Positions 1 through 6,879 of a stretch of 18,908 bases of DNA are shown here, in pieces. Where the stretch lies: positions 1-18,908 of the forward strand of contig JAFADP010000142.1 of assembly GCA_023424785.1 (NCBI GenBank). Direction: 5' to 3'. Under the pieces are notes generated by a model. The model ran no database searches. It worked only from the letters and a program-made list of their open reading frames with translations, and had not been told where the DNA came from. Both the position numbers and the translations under genes were made by a program. The stretch's first letter is position 1. Each line of letters opens with the position of its first letter. The DNA comes from Bacillota bacterium. Lineage in GTDB: Bacteria > Bacillota > Clostridia > Clostridiales > Clostridiaceae.

Positions 1-131
1 GTTTTAAGAGTTTAAGTAATATGCTTGTACCACTAGGCTTGGTAGTCTTATTTTTTAGTTTAGGTATAATTATAGAAACTTATTTATCACCAAACCTTAT
101 TAAGTTTATAGTTATTAAGTTTTATCAATGA
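1..131 (+). CDS. spoIIM: Stage II sporulation protein M, C-terminal end (partial)
   Basis: An open frame enters from the left edge and stops at TGA 129-131, giving about 42 residues. They form one hydrophobic segment (MLVPLGLVVLFFSLGIIIE) followed by the short tail TYLSPNLIKFIVIKFYQ. This matches the last transmembrane helix and conserved end of SpoIIM, a membrane protein of the DMP engulfment complex (SpoIID, SpoIIM, SpoIIP) that remodels septal peptidoglycan during sporulation. Position supports the call, because spoIIM lies directly upstream of xerD and the phosphopentomutase gene in Bacillus and many clostridia. The N-terminal part is outside the window. The identification rests on a short tail plus gene order, so it is good but not certain. 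Confidence 0.75.
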   Translation, partial: FKSLSNMLVPLGLVVLFFSLGIIIETYLSPNLIKFIVIKFYQ

Positions 132-165
132 TAGTTTTGTAATGTAGAAAAGGGAATAAATAATT

Positions 166-174
166 TTTGTCGAA
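166..174 (+). promoter_or_regulatory. Candidate Spo0A box (TTTGTCGAA)
   Basis: The 75-base gap between spoIIM and xerD contains TTTGTCGAA, an exact match to the core TGTCGAA box bound by the sporulation master regulator Spo0A. I noticed no other exact TGTCGAA while reading either strand. It lies 32 bases before the xerD start. No convincing -10 element sits at the right distance, so it could act on an unseen promoter or be a chance match. Confidence 0.4.
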
Positions 175-206
175 TATCTTAATAAATAATTTAGTAGGAG
201 AGAATT

Positions 207-1085
207 ATGAAAGAAGTTTTAAATAAATATAGAGAGTATTTATTAAAAAGTGAAAAAAGCGAGAATACAGTTTATGCTTATATAACTGATATAAATTTAT
301 TTCTTAAATTTGTAGATAAAAATAAAATGAACATATATAGTGAAGATAATTTAACAGCAATGGCTTATATTCAAAATTTATTAAACGAGGGTAAGTCAGA
401 ACGTTCTGTTAATAGAATAGTAATAAGCCTTAGAAGCTTTTATACATTTTTAAAATCAGAAAATTTAATAAAGGATGTTCCGAAAATATCATATAAAAGT
501 AGTAAGGCTGTAAAAAAACTTCCTCAAATTCTTACTATAGAAGAAGTAGATAAAATAATAAGAATAGTTGAAAAAGATTGCCCTAAAGGTATACGTGATT
601 GTGCGTTACTAGAGCTTATGTATGCTACAGGAATGAAGGTTTCAGAGCTTATAGCAGTTAAAGTTAGTGATGTTAACTTAGATTTATGTTTTGTGAAGTG
701 TACTGATAGCAGACATTATGAAAGACTTATTCCTATAGGAAAAAGTGCATTAAATGCTATTGAAGAATATTTAAAAATAAGAGATACTATAGCAGATGCA
801 GGAGTAGAAAATTTATTTGTTAATTTAAATGGACAAAAGTTGACAAGACAAGGAATTTGGAGGATAGTAAAAGAATACTCTCAAAAAGCAGGAGTTAGTG
901 TAGATGTAAATTTAAATACATTTAGACACTCTTTTGCAGTGCATATGCTTCAAAATGGAGCAAATGTAAGAGCAGTCCAAAAGCTTCTTGGAAATCAAGT
1001 ATTGACATATATGGATACTTATTATGAAATAATGAATAATGATAAAATAAATTTAATATATAGAAATACCCATCCAAGGGCATAA
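207..1085 (+). CDS. xerD: XerD-family tyrosine recombinase with degenerate active site
   Basis: A 292-residue protein of normal XerD length (E. coli 298). It has an N-terminal SAM-like core-binding domain (about 1-90), a C-terminal catalytic domain (about 107-280) and the typical HPRA end. XerD with XerC normally resolves chromosome dimers at dif. Aligned by eye to E. coli XerD, only two of six catalytic residues survive: R240 (in FRHSFAVHML) and the nucleophile Y272. The first arginine is K144 (GMKVSEL instead of GLRVSEL), the beta-hairpin lysine is S168, and both histidines are asparagine (N237, N263 in LLGN). There is no frameshift, so the fold appears maintained while strand transfer is probably lost or altered. 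The ATG follows AGGAGAG at 197-203. The gene sits between spoIIM and deoB as in Bacillus. Family and synteny are clear; recombinase activity is doubtful. Confidence 0.9.
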   Translation: MKEVLNKYREYLLKSEKSENTVYAYITDINLFLKFVDKNKMNIYSEDNLTAMAYIQNLLNEGKSERSVNRIVISLRSFYTFLKSENLIKDVPKISYKSSKAVKKLPQILTIEEVDKIIRIVEKDCPKGIRDCALLELMYATGMKVSELIAVKVSDVNLDLCFVKCTDSRHYERLIPIGKSALNAIEEYLKIRDTIADAGVENLFVNLNGQKLTRQGIWRIVKEYSQKAGVSVDVNLNTFRHSFAVHMLQNGANVRAVQKLLGNQVLTYMDTYYEIMNNDKINLIYRNTHPRA

Positions 1086-1097
1086 TACTTTAATAAG

Positions 1098-1121
1098 ACA
1101 AAAGATAAAACAAAAGATAAA
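1098..1121 (+). repeat. Perfect 12-bp tandem repeat before deoB
   Basis: The unit ACAAAAGATAAA occurs twice head to tail with no mismatch in the 56-base gap between xerD and deoB. It ends six bases before the deoB Shine-Dalgarno. It could be a slippage duplication in an A-rich leader or a pair of binding sites spaced about one helical turn apart. Confidence 0.6.
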
Positions 1122-1141
1122 AATTGAAAGGAGTTTGTATT

Positions 1142-2314
1142 ATGAAAAGAGTTATTCTTATTGTATTAGATAGCGTTGGAGTAGGAGAATTACCTGATGC
1201 TAATAAATTTAATGATGTAGGAAGTCATACTTTAGATAATACTGTGAAATATTGTAAAGGACTAAATATACCTAATTTGAAAAAACTTGGTATTGGAAAT
1301 ATTGAAGGAGTTAATTCTATTGAAGAGGAGAAAATTCCTTTAGGAGCTTTTGGTAAAGCAAAAGAAGAATCAATGGGAAAAGATACAGTAACAGGACACT
1401 GGGAAATAGCAGGAGTTATAACTAAAACTCCCCTTGGAACATATCCAGATGGATTTCCAGATGAAATAATAGAAGAATTTAAAGAAAAAGCAAATGTTAA
1501 AGGAATATTAGGTAATAAAGTAGCGTCTGGTACTGCTATTATAGAGGAACTTGGAGAAGAACATATAAAAACTGGGTTCCCTATAATATATACCTCTGCA
1601 GATAGTGTATTTCAAATTGCAGCTCATGAAGATGTTATACCAGTAGAAAGACTTTATGAAATGTGTAAGATAGCACGTGAAATGCTTGTAGGAGATAAAC
1701 TTATAGGTAGAGTTATAGCAAGACCATTTATAGGAGAAGCTCCAAACTTTAAGAGAACTAGTAATAGACATGACTATGCTATAGATCCATTTGATAAAAC
1801 AGCATTAGATTATATAAAAGAAGCAAATATGAAAGTTAAAGCTGTAGGAAAAATAAGTGATATTTACAATGGAAAAGGTATTACAGATAGTGTTCATAGC
1901 GTAAGTAATATGGATGGTGTAGATAAAACATTAGATTATATGAAAGAAGACTTTGAAGGATTAATTTTTACAAACTTAGTTGAATTTGATATGAATTTTG
2001 GTCATAGAAATGATCCAGAAGGTTATGGAAAAGCCTTAGAGGATTTTGATAATAGACTTCCAGAAATATTTAATACTATGAAAGAAGAAGATATACTTAT
2101 AATAACAGCTGACCATGGTTGTGATCCAACAACAGAAAGTACTGATCATTCAAGAGAGTACATACCTGTTCTTATTTATGGAAAAAACCTAAAAGGAAAT
2201 GTAAATATAGGAGTAAGAAAATCTTTCTCATCAATAGGTAAAACAATTTTAGATTATCTTTTAATTGACAATACATTACATGGAGAAAGTTTCTTAAAAG
2301 AAATACAACAATAA
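1142..2314 (+). CDS. deoB: Phosphopentomutase
   Basis: A 390-residue cytoplasmic enzyme of the alkaline phosphatase superfamily. It interconverts ribose or deoxyribose 1-phosphate and 5-phosphate, linking nucleoside phosphorolysis to sugar catabolism. Key residues map onto the Bacillus cereus enzyme with a constant offset of three: T82 (in GKDTVTGHWE) is the phosphorylated threonine, and the Mn ligands are D10 (VLDSVGVG), D283 and H288 (EFDMNFGHRND), D324 and H325 (TADHG), and H336. An in-frame TTG lies at 1124, but the ATG at 1142 has AAAGGAG at 1128-1134 and gives the family's usual N-terminus, so I chose it. The gene lies 14 bases before the nucleoside phosphorylase gene and is surely co-transcribed with it. 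The product feeds deoxyribose 5-phosphate to DeoC, encoded about 6 kb downstream. Confidence 0.97.
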   Translation: MKRVILIVLDSVGVGELPDANKFNDVGSHTLDNTVKYCKGLNIPNLKKLGIGNIEGVNSIEEEKIPLGAFGKAKEESMGKDTVTGHWEIAGVITKTPLGTYPDGFPDEIIEEFKEKANVKGILGNKVASGTAIIEELGEEHIKTGFPIIYTSADSVFQIAAHEDVIPVERLYEMCKIAREMLVGDKLIGRVIARPFIGEAPNFKRTSNRHDYAIDPFDKTALDYIKEANMKVKAVGKISDIYNGKGITDSVHSVSNMDGVDKTLDYMKEDFEGLIFTNLVEFDMNFGHRNDPEGYGKALEDFDNRLPEIFNTMKEEDILIITADHGCDPTTESTDHSREYIPVLIYGKNLKGNVNIGVRKSFSSIGKTILDYLLIDNTLHGESFLKEIQQ

Positions 2315-2328
2315 GGAGAGCAAAGAAT

Positions 2329-3633
2329 ATGAGAATGTATGATATTATTATGAATAAAAGAAGAGGTAAAGAACTTACCAAAGAAGAAATAAATTACTTT
2401 GTTGAAGGCTTTACTAAAGGTGAAATACCTGATTATCAAGCTTCTGCTCTTCTTATGGCAATATTTTTTAATAAAATGAATAAAAGAGAAACAGCAGATT
2501 TAACTATGGCCATGGCAAACTCAGGAGATATATTATGCCTAGACAAAATTAAGGGTATAAAGGTAGATAAACACTCTACTGGAGGAGTTGGAGATAAAAC
2601 TACTATACTTCTTGCACCTATGGTAGCTAGCTGTGGTATACCAGTTGCTAAAATGTCTGGAAGAGGACTTGGACATACTGGAGGTACTATAGATAAGCTA
2701 GAATCCTTTAAGGGCTTCTCTGTGGACCTTAGCGAAGATGAGTTTATAAATAATGTTAATAATATTGGAATAGCTGTAATAGCCCAAACAGGCCATTTAG
2801 CACCAGCAGATAAAAAATTATATGCATTAAGAGATGTTACAGCTACAGTAGATAATATGTCATTAATTGCATCTAGTATTATGAGTAAAAAAATTGCCTC
2901 TGGGGCTGATGCTATAGTTCTTGATGTTAAGGTGGGAGAAGGAGCTTTTATGAAAACTCCTGGGGATGCAAGAGCTTTGGCACAAGAGATGGTTGATATA
3001 GGTAATAGGGTAGGAAGAAAAACTATTGCAGTAATATCAGATATGGATCAGCCTCTAGGGTATTCAGTAGGAAATGCTTTAGAAGTAATAGAGGCAATTA
3101 ACACATTAAAAGGTAATGGACCTAAAGATGTTTTAGAATTATGTTTAACATTAGGTAGCAATATGCTTTTAGCTAGTGGGAAAGTAAGTACCTTAGAAGA
3201 AGGAAGAACCCTTCTTATGGAGAATATAGAAAATGGTAAGGCTCTAGATAAATTAAAAGAATTTGTTAAAGCCCAAGGTGGAGATACCTCTCCAATAGAT
3301 AATACAGATTTATTTGAAAAAGCAGAATATGTTTTAGAAGTAAAAGCAAAAAATAAGGGTACAATAGCTAAAATTCATGCAGAAGAAGTTGGTATAATAG
3401 CTATGGAATTAGGAGCAGGAAGAGCTACTAAAGATAGTATTATAGATAATGCTGTAGGAATTGTTTTAAATAAAAAGAGAGGGGATAATGTAGAGATTAA
3501 TGATACATTAGCCTATATACATGCAAATGATAAAGAAAAAGGTGAAAGAGCAGTAGAAAAACTACTTAAAAATATAGAAATATTAGAAAACTATGAAGAT
3601 AATATTCCGCTTATATATGATATTGTAAAATAG
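2329..3633 (+). CDS. pdp: Pyrimidine-nucleoside phosphorylase
   Basis: A 434-residue enzyme, close to the 433 of Bacillus subtilis Pdp. It cleaves uridine, deoxyuridine or thymidine with phosphate to the free base plus (deoxy)ribose 1-phosphate, the substrate of DeoB. Visible motifs are the phosphate-binding loop KHSTGGVGDK (81-90) and the family signature running from SGRG at 110 to the glutamate at 125, with GHTGGTIDKLE at its end. The C-terminal part (about 345-430) fits the small alpha/beta domain of the family. AAGGAG precedes the ATG. The gene is the last in the xerD-deoB-pdp run and is followed at once by a terminator. Thymidine phosphorylase (DeoA) is a close relative. The clostridial context and length favour the broader pyrimidine enzyme. 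Confidence 0.95.
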   Translation: MRMYDIIMNKRRGKELTKEEINYFVEGFTKGEIPDYQASALLMAIFFNKMNKRETADLTMAMANSGDILCLDKIKGIKVDKHSTGGVGDKTTILLAPMVASCGIPVAKMSGRGLGHTGGTIDKLESFKGFSVDLSEDEFINNVNNIGIAVIAQTGHLAPADKKLYALRDVTATVDNMSLIASSIMSKKIASGADAIVLDVKVGEGAFMKTPGDARALAQEMVDIGNRVGRKTIAVISDMDQPLGYSVGNALEVIEAINTLKGNGPKDVLELCLTLGSNMLLASGKVSTLEEGRTLLMENIENGKALDKLKEFVKAQGGDTSPIDNTDLFEKAEYVLEVKAKNKGTIAKIHAEEVGIIAMELGAGRATKDSIIDNAVGIVLNKKRGDNVEINDTLAYIHANDKEKGERAVEKLLKNIEILENYEDNIPLIYDIVK

Positions 3634-3635
3634 TT

Positions 3636-3693
3636 AAAAAGTCTGTTTAGTAATGGTATTAAGCTAGTTACTAAGCAGGCTTTTTGTTTTTTT
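3636..3693 (+). terminator. Intrinsic terminator after pdp
   Basis: The arm AAAAAGTCTGTTTAGTAA pairs with TTACTAAGCAGGCTTTTT through 18 base pairs including two G-U pairs. The loop is short, and a run of T follows (TTTTTGTTTTTTT). It closes the salvage operon before dacF. Confidence 0.9.
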
Positions 3694-3711
3694 ATGTTAT
3701 TATGTCATAAT
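3684..3711 (+). promoter_or_regulatory. Possible dacF promoter
   Basis: TTGTTT (3684-3689) and CATAAT (3706-3711) are separated by 16 bases and sit inside and just after the pdp terminator tail. The match to the vegetative consensus is moderate. dacF is under forespore sigma factor control in Bacillus, but I could not pick out a clear sigma-F or sigma-G site here. Confidence 0.3.
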
Positions 3712-3742
3712 TTCAAGTTTCTTGGAAACAATAAACTTGAAA
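3711..3742 (+). promoter_or_regulatory. Leader hairpin with GAAA tetraloop abutting the dacF SD
   Basis: TTTCAAGTTT (3711-3720) and AAACTTGAAA (3733-3742) are a perfect 10-bp inverted repeat. Inside, TTG and CAA add three pairs closed by a GAAA (GNRA) loop, with one C/T mismatch between the two helices. The right arm supplies the first two A of the AAGGAGG ribosome site at 3741-3747. It may be an mRNA structure affecting translation or stability, or an operator if transcription starts inside it. Confidence 0.6.
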
Positions 3743-3752
3743 GGAGGCTAGA

Positions 3753-4919
3753 ATGATGAAAAAAACATACTTTAAAATATTAGCATTAACTTTAGCATTA
3801 ACTTTATCATTAGTATTTTTACCTAGTATAAATGCAAGTGCAGAAGATACAATGAGTGGAATAGAGGCAAATTCTGCATTATTAATGGAGCCAATATCCG
3901 GTAAGATACTATATGAAAAAAATATTGATGAAAAGTATGCACCAGCATCAGTAACAAAGGTAATGACTATGCTACTTACTATGGAAGCTGTCGATAATGG
4001 AAAAATAAAATTAGACGATAAGGTAACATGTAGTGAAAATGCAAAGAATATGGGTGGTAGCACAATGTTACTTGATACAGGAGAAATAAGAACTGTAGAA
4101 GAGCTTATAAAAGGTGTTGCTATAGCTTCGGGTAATGATGCTGCAGTAGCTCTTGCAGAATATTTGGGAGGAACAGAAAGTGATTTTGTTGTTATGATGA
4201 ATAATAAAGCAAAAGAACTTGGAATGAGTAATACTAACTTTGTTAATTGTAATGGGTTACCAGCAGAAGGTCATTTATCAACAGCTAGAGATATTGCATT
4301 AATGTCTAGAGAGCTTATAATAAAGCATCCTACTATATTAAAGTATTCAGGAATTTATATGGAAACAATATCTGAAGGTAGAAAAAGCCCAATAGAATTA
4401 GTAAATCATAATAAATTAGTAAGATTCTTTGAAGGATGTGATGGATTAAAAACAGGTTTCACAAATGAAGCTAAATATTGTATATCTGCAACTGCAAAAA
4501 GAAATGGTGTTAGAATGCTTGCGGTAATTATGGGTGCTCCAACATATAAAATAAGAAATAGAGATGCTGGAATACTTATGAATTATGGTTTCTCAAAATA
4601 TGAAGGAAGAAAATTAATAGGAAAAGATGAAGATGTAGAAAAAGTATTTATGGGTAAAAACACTGATAGATTCTTTATGGCTAAAGCATGTGAAGATCTA
4701 GAAGTTGTTCTTCCAAAAGGAACTGATGAGGAACTTGTTACTAAACTAGATATTAATAAAATAAAAGAAAAATACTCTAAAAATGATATTGTAGGAGTAT
4801 GTGAAGTATACTTAGGTAAAGAAAAAGTAGGTGAAGTAAAAGTATATTGTGATCGTGATGTAGAAAAAGGAGGTATTTTTGATAGTTTATTATATAACAT
4901 AAAGAAAATATTTAAATAA
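3753..4919 (+). CDS. dacF: D-alanyl-D-alanine carboxypeptidase, DacF type
   Basis: A 388-residue exported penicillin-binding protein of the S11 peptidase family. It removes the terminal D-alanine of peptidoglycan stem peptides and so limits cross-linking. A signal peptide (1-30, ending ASA) precedes the catalytic domain, which shows SVTK (66-69, nucleophile S66), SGN (126-128) and KTG (233-235). A C-terminal PBP5-type beta domain follows (about 280-370), and the amphipathic end FDSLLYNIKKIFK probably holds it on the membrane. AAGGAGG lies at 3741-3747; ATG 3753 and ATG 3756 are both possible starts. The spoIIM-xerD-deoB-dacF order is the Bacillus one, where dacF precedes spoIIA and is expressed in the forespore. 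Here scpA follows instead. The signal peptide contains a 12-bp tandem duplication (3780-3803) giving LALTLALT. Confidence 0.94.
   Translation: MMKKTYFKILALTLALTLSLVFLPSINASAEDTMSGIEANSALLMEPISGKILYEKNIDEKYAPASVTKVMTMLLTMEAVDNGKIKLDDKVTCSENAKNMGGSTMLLDTGEIRTVEELIKGVAIASGNDAAVALAEYLGGTESDFVVMMNNKAKELGMSNTNFVNCNGLPAEGHLSTARDIALMSRELIIKHPTILKYSGIYMETISEGRKSPIELVNHNKLVRFFEGCDGLKTGFTNEAKYCISATAKRNGVRMLAVIMGAPTYKIRNRDAGILMNYGFSKYEGRKLIGKDEDVEKVFMGKNTDRFFMAKACEDLEVVLPKGTDEELVTKLDINKIKEKYSKNDIVGVCEVYLGKEKVGEVKVYCDRDVEKGGIFDSLLYNIKKIFK
3780..3803 (+). repeat. 12-bp tandem repeat inside the dacF signal peptide
   Basis: TTAGCATTAACT occurs twice in tandem (3780-3791, 3792-3803), followed by a decayed third copy (TTATCATTAGTA). 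It encodes LALT LALT in the hydrophobic core. Gain or loss of a unit keeps the frame and changes only the core length. Confidence 0.7.
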
Positions 4920-4931
4920 ACATTTAATTTA

Positions 4932-4967
4932 GGGATATAAGTAATATACTTATATCCCATATTTTTT
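4932..4967 (+). terminator. Intrinsic terminator after dacF
   Basis: A perfect 12-bp stem, GGGATATAAGTA and TACTTATATCCC, has an ATA loop. It is followed three bases later by TTTTTT at 4962-4967. Confidence 0.93.
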
Positions 4968-4968
4968 C

Positions 4969-4997
4969 TTGTTAAAGGTTATTAAAATTGCTATTAT
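4969..4997 (+). promoter_or_regulatory. Likely vegetative promoter of scpA-scpB
   Basis: TTGTTA (4969-4974), a 17-base spacer and TATTAT (4992-4997) fit a sigma-A promoter. It begins directly after the dacF terminator and lies 34 bases before the scpA start, which leaves room for the AGAGGTGA ribosome site at 5015-5022. Confidence 0.55.
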
Positions 4998-5031
4998 AAA
5001 TATAGAATACAAAAAGAGGTGAAAGATATAT

Positions 5032-5784
5032 ATGGAACTTCCAAAAATTAAAGTTGCAGATTTTGAAGGTCCCTTTGATTTATTATTACATTTAATAAAA
5101 AAGAATAAAATGAATATATATAATGTTGAAATATATAAGGTTACAAATCAGTATTTAGATTATTTAAATACTATGAAGGAAATGGACCTAGAAATAACAT
5201 CAGAGTTTATAGTAGTTGCTGCAACTTTAATAGAAATTAAGTCAAAAACTCTCCTTCCTAAAATAAAGAAAGAAGAGGAAGAGGTTAATGAGGAAGATAT
5301 TGAGAAAAAGCTATTAGAGAAGCTTATTTTATATAAAAAGATAAAAAATGCTACAACATTTTTTAAGGACAGATATAGTAATACTGGTAGTATATACACA
5401 AAAAAGCCTGAGATAATAGAACCTATTATTACAAATGATAAAAATGAAGATTATTTAAGAAATATATCTTTATTAGATTTATATCATATGTATAATAATT
5501 TATTAGAAATATATTTAAATAAGCAAAATAAAACTACAATTATTCAAAAAAATATACAAGTAGATAAATATAAAATCGAAGACAAAATAAACTATTTAAC
5601 TAATATACTTCCAGCAGGGAAAATAGTAACTTTTGATGATATAGCTTATGATTGTGAGTGTAAATTAGAATATGTTGTTACATTCTTAGCTTTACTTGAA
5701 TTAATGAAAGAAAGAATGATTAAGGTTTATCAAGAAGAAGGGCTTGGCAGCATATTTATTGAAAGGAGAGTAAGTGATGAGTAG
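5032..5784 (+). CDS. scpA: Segregation and condensation protein A (kleisin)
   Basis: A 250-residue cytoplasmic kleisin that bridges the SMC dimer and, with ScpB, forms the bacterial condensin that organises and segregates the chromosome. The N-terminal SMC-neck-binding domain is recognisable from FEGPFDLLLHLIKKNKMNIY (about 14-33) and the following helix to about 70. An acidic, lysine-rich linker follows (about 80-95). A C-terminal winged helix (about 190-248) contains LPAGKIVTFDDIAYDC and LLELMKERMIKV and binds the SMC head. Length is usual for the family. The gene overlaps scpB by eight bases, implying translational coupling. Its own promoter and the preceding dacF terminator make scpAB a separate unit. 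Confidence 0.96.
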   Translation: MELPKIKVADFEGPFDLLLHLIKKNKMNIYNVEIYKVTNQYLDYLNTMKEMDLEITSEFIVVAATLIEIKSKTLLPKIKKEEEEVNEEDIEKKLLEKLILYKKIKNATTFFKDRYSNTGSIYTKKPEIIEPIITNDKNEDYLRNISLLDLYHMYNNLLEIYLNKQNKTTIIQKNIQVDKYKIEDKINYLTNILPAGKIVTFDDIAYDCECKLEYVVTFLALLELMKERMIKVYQEEGLGSIFIERRVSDE

Positions 5785-6346
5785 TCTGGAATTTGGACAA
5801 TTAGAACTTAAAGAAGTGTCTAAAAAGGATAAGGTAAAATCTATTATAGAATCTATTTTATTTGTATCTGGAGATCCTTTAAGCTTAAGAGAGATAGCAA
5901 TAACTGTAGAGCTTCCGCCTAAGTATATAGAAGAAATATTAGAAGAGATGATAGAAGAATATAATTCATATGAAGGAAGAGGTATTAAACTAATTTGTAT
6001 AAATGGATCATATCAATTATCAACTAAAAATGAAAATAGCAATTATATTCAAAAACTTCTTAAGAAAAATAAAAGACAATCCTTATCTCAAGCTTCTTTG
6101 GAGAGTTTAGCTATAATAGCATATAAACAACCAATAACAAGAATTGATATAGACGAAATTAGAGGAGTTAAATCAGAAAGTGCTATTCAAAAGTTAATTG
6201 AAAAGAATTTAATTAAGGAATCTGGAAGACTTGAAGTGCCAGGTAGACCTATTTTATATTCAACAACAGAAGAATTTTTAAGACAATTTGGATTACACAA
6301 TTTAAATGAATTACCTTCTTTAGATTTATTTGATAGCGAAATATAA
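5777..6346 (+). CDS. scpB: Segregation and condensation protein B
   Basis: A 189-residue partner of ScpA in the SMC condensin, consisting of two tandem winged-helix domains. Family segments seen are SIIESILFVSGDPLSLREI (first domain), LAIIAYKQPITRIDIDEIRG (second domain) and GRLEVPGRPILYSTTEEFL near the end. Both an in-frame GTG at 5774 and the ATG at 5777 lie inside the scpA end. The ATG is eight bases from AAAGGAG (5762-5768) and is preferred. The next gene is convergent, so the operon ends here. Confidence 0.96.
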   Translation: MSSLEFGQLELKEVSKKDKVKSIIESILFVSGDPLSLREIAITVELPPKYIEEILEEMIEEYNSYEGRGIKLICINGSYQLSTKNENSNYIQKLLKKNKRQSLSQASLESLAIIAYKQPITRIDIDEIRGVKSESAIQKLIEKNLIKESGRLEVPGRPILYSTTEEFLRQFGLHNLNELPSLDLFDSEI

Positions 6347-6350
6347 TTAT

Positions 6351-6398
6351 AAAAAAAGAACTAAATTGGAGATTTTATTCCTTTTTAGCTCTTTTTTT
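6351..6398. terminator. Bidirectional terminator between scpB and ytfJ
   Basis: AAAAAAAGAACTAAA (6351-6365) and TTTAGCTCTTTTTTT (6384-6398) form an inverted repeat with A and T runs on both outer sides. The single imperfect pair is A-C on the plus strand but G-U on the minus-strand transcript. The hairpin should therefore be slightly stronger for the minus-strand ytfJ transcript. It can serve both convergent operons. Confidence 0.85.
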
Positions 6399-6399
6399 A

Positions 6400-6879
6400 T
6401 TAGTCATTTAAATGAATAGAGGATGTAGCAGATTCATATTCGTATTCATCATCAAATGATGTTTGTTCAGTAATAGTAGTATCTTCTTCTTTACTTTTAT
6501 CTTTTTTATTTAAAAAATCTTTAAACATATCTAATACTTGAGGAACGGTATCTACTATTCTGTCATAAGTATTATTTTGTTCTACAGGCATAAGTCTTAC
6601 ACTATTATCTCTTACTATAAGAAAAGCTACAGGTTTAACAGATACTCCAGCACCAGCTCCTCCTCCAAATGGATATTTACTATCATGTTTTTCTTCATTA
6701 TTTATAGCAAATTCACTTCCTCCAGAAGCAAAGCCAAAGCTTACTCTTGATATAGGTATTATAGCAGTTCCATCATCCATTCTTACTGTATCTCCAATTA
6801 CAGTATTAACATCTATCATATCTCTTAGATTTTCCATAGTGCTTCGCATTAAATTTTCTACGGGTTGATCATTTATCAT
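6400..6879 (-). CDS. ytfJ: GerW/YtfJ family sporulation protein
   Basis: A 159-residue protein of the YtfJ (GerW) family. In Bacillus this protein is made in the forespore and affects spore germination. The conserved core runs over about 1-115: an N-terminal helix (VENLMRSTMENLRDMIDV), GDTVRMDDGTAIIPISRVSFGFA, the glycine patch GGGAGAG (72-78), and VKPVAFLIV before a conserved PVEQ. The tail (about 128-159) is charged and low in complexity. The start has AAAAGGAG at 6889-6896, inside the end of the upstream gene, which it overlaps by 11 bases. The ytfI-ytfJ arrangement is as in Bacillus. The exact biochemical role is not established. Confidence 0.92.
   Translation of the reverse strand: MINDQPVENLMRSTMENLRDMIDVNTVIGDTVRMDDGTAIIPISRVSFGFASGGSEFAINNEEKHDSKYPFGGGAGAGVSVKPVAFLIVRDNSVRLMPVEQNNTYDRIVDTVPQVLDMFKDFLNKKDKSKEEDTTITEQTSFDDEYEYESATSSIHLND

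Noticed and set aside
1508..1771. Open minus-strand frame across deoB
   Set aside because: It is antisense to a well-conserved enzyme, has no ribosome site, and its residue composition (Y, F, S, C rich) is that of a shadow frame.
3713..4063. Minus-strand frame across dacF and its leader
   Set aside because: It overlaps the conserved signal peptide and SVTK region on the other strand and has no SD or family resemblance.
6538..6750. Plus-strand frame inside ytfJ
   Set aside because: It lies opposite the conserved YtfJ core, is S/Y/I rich, and has no ribosome site.
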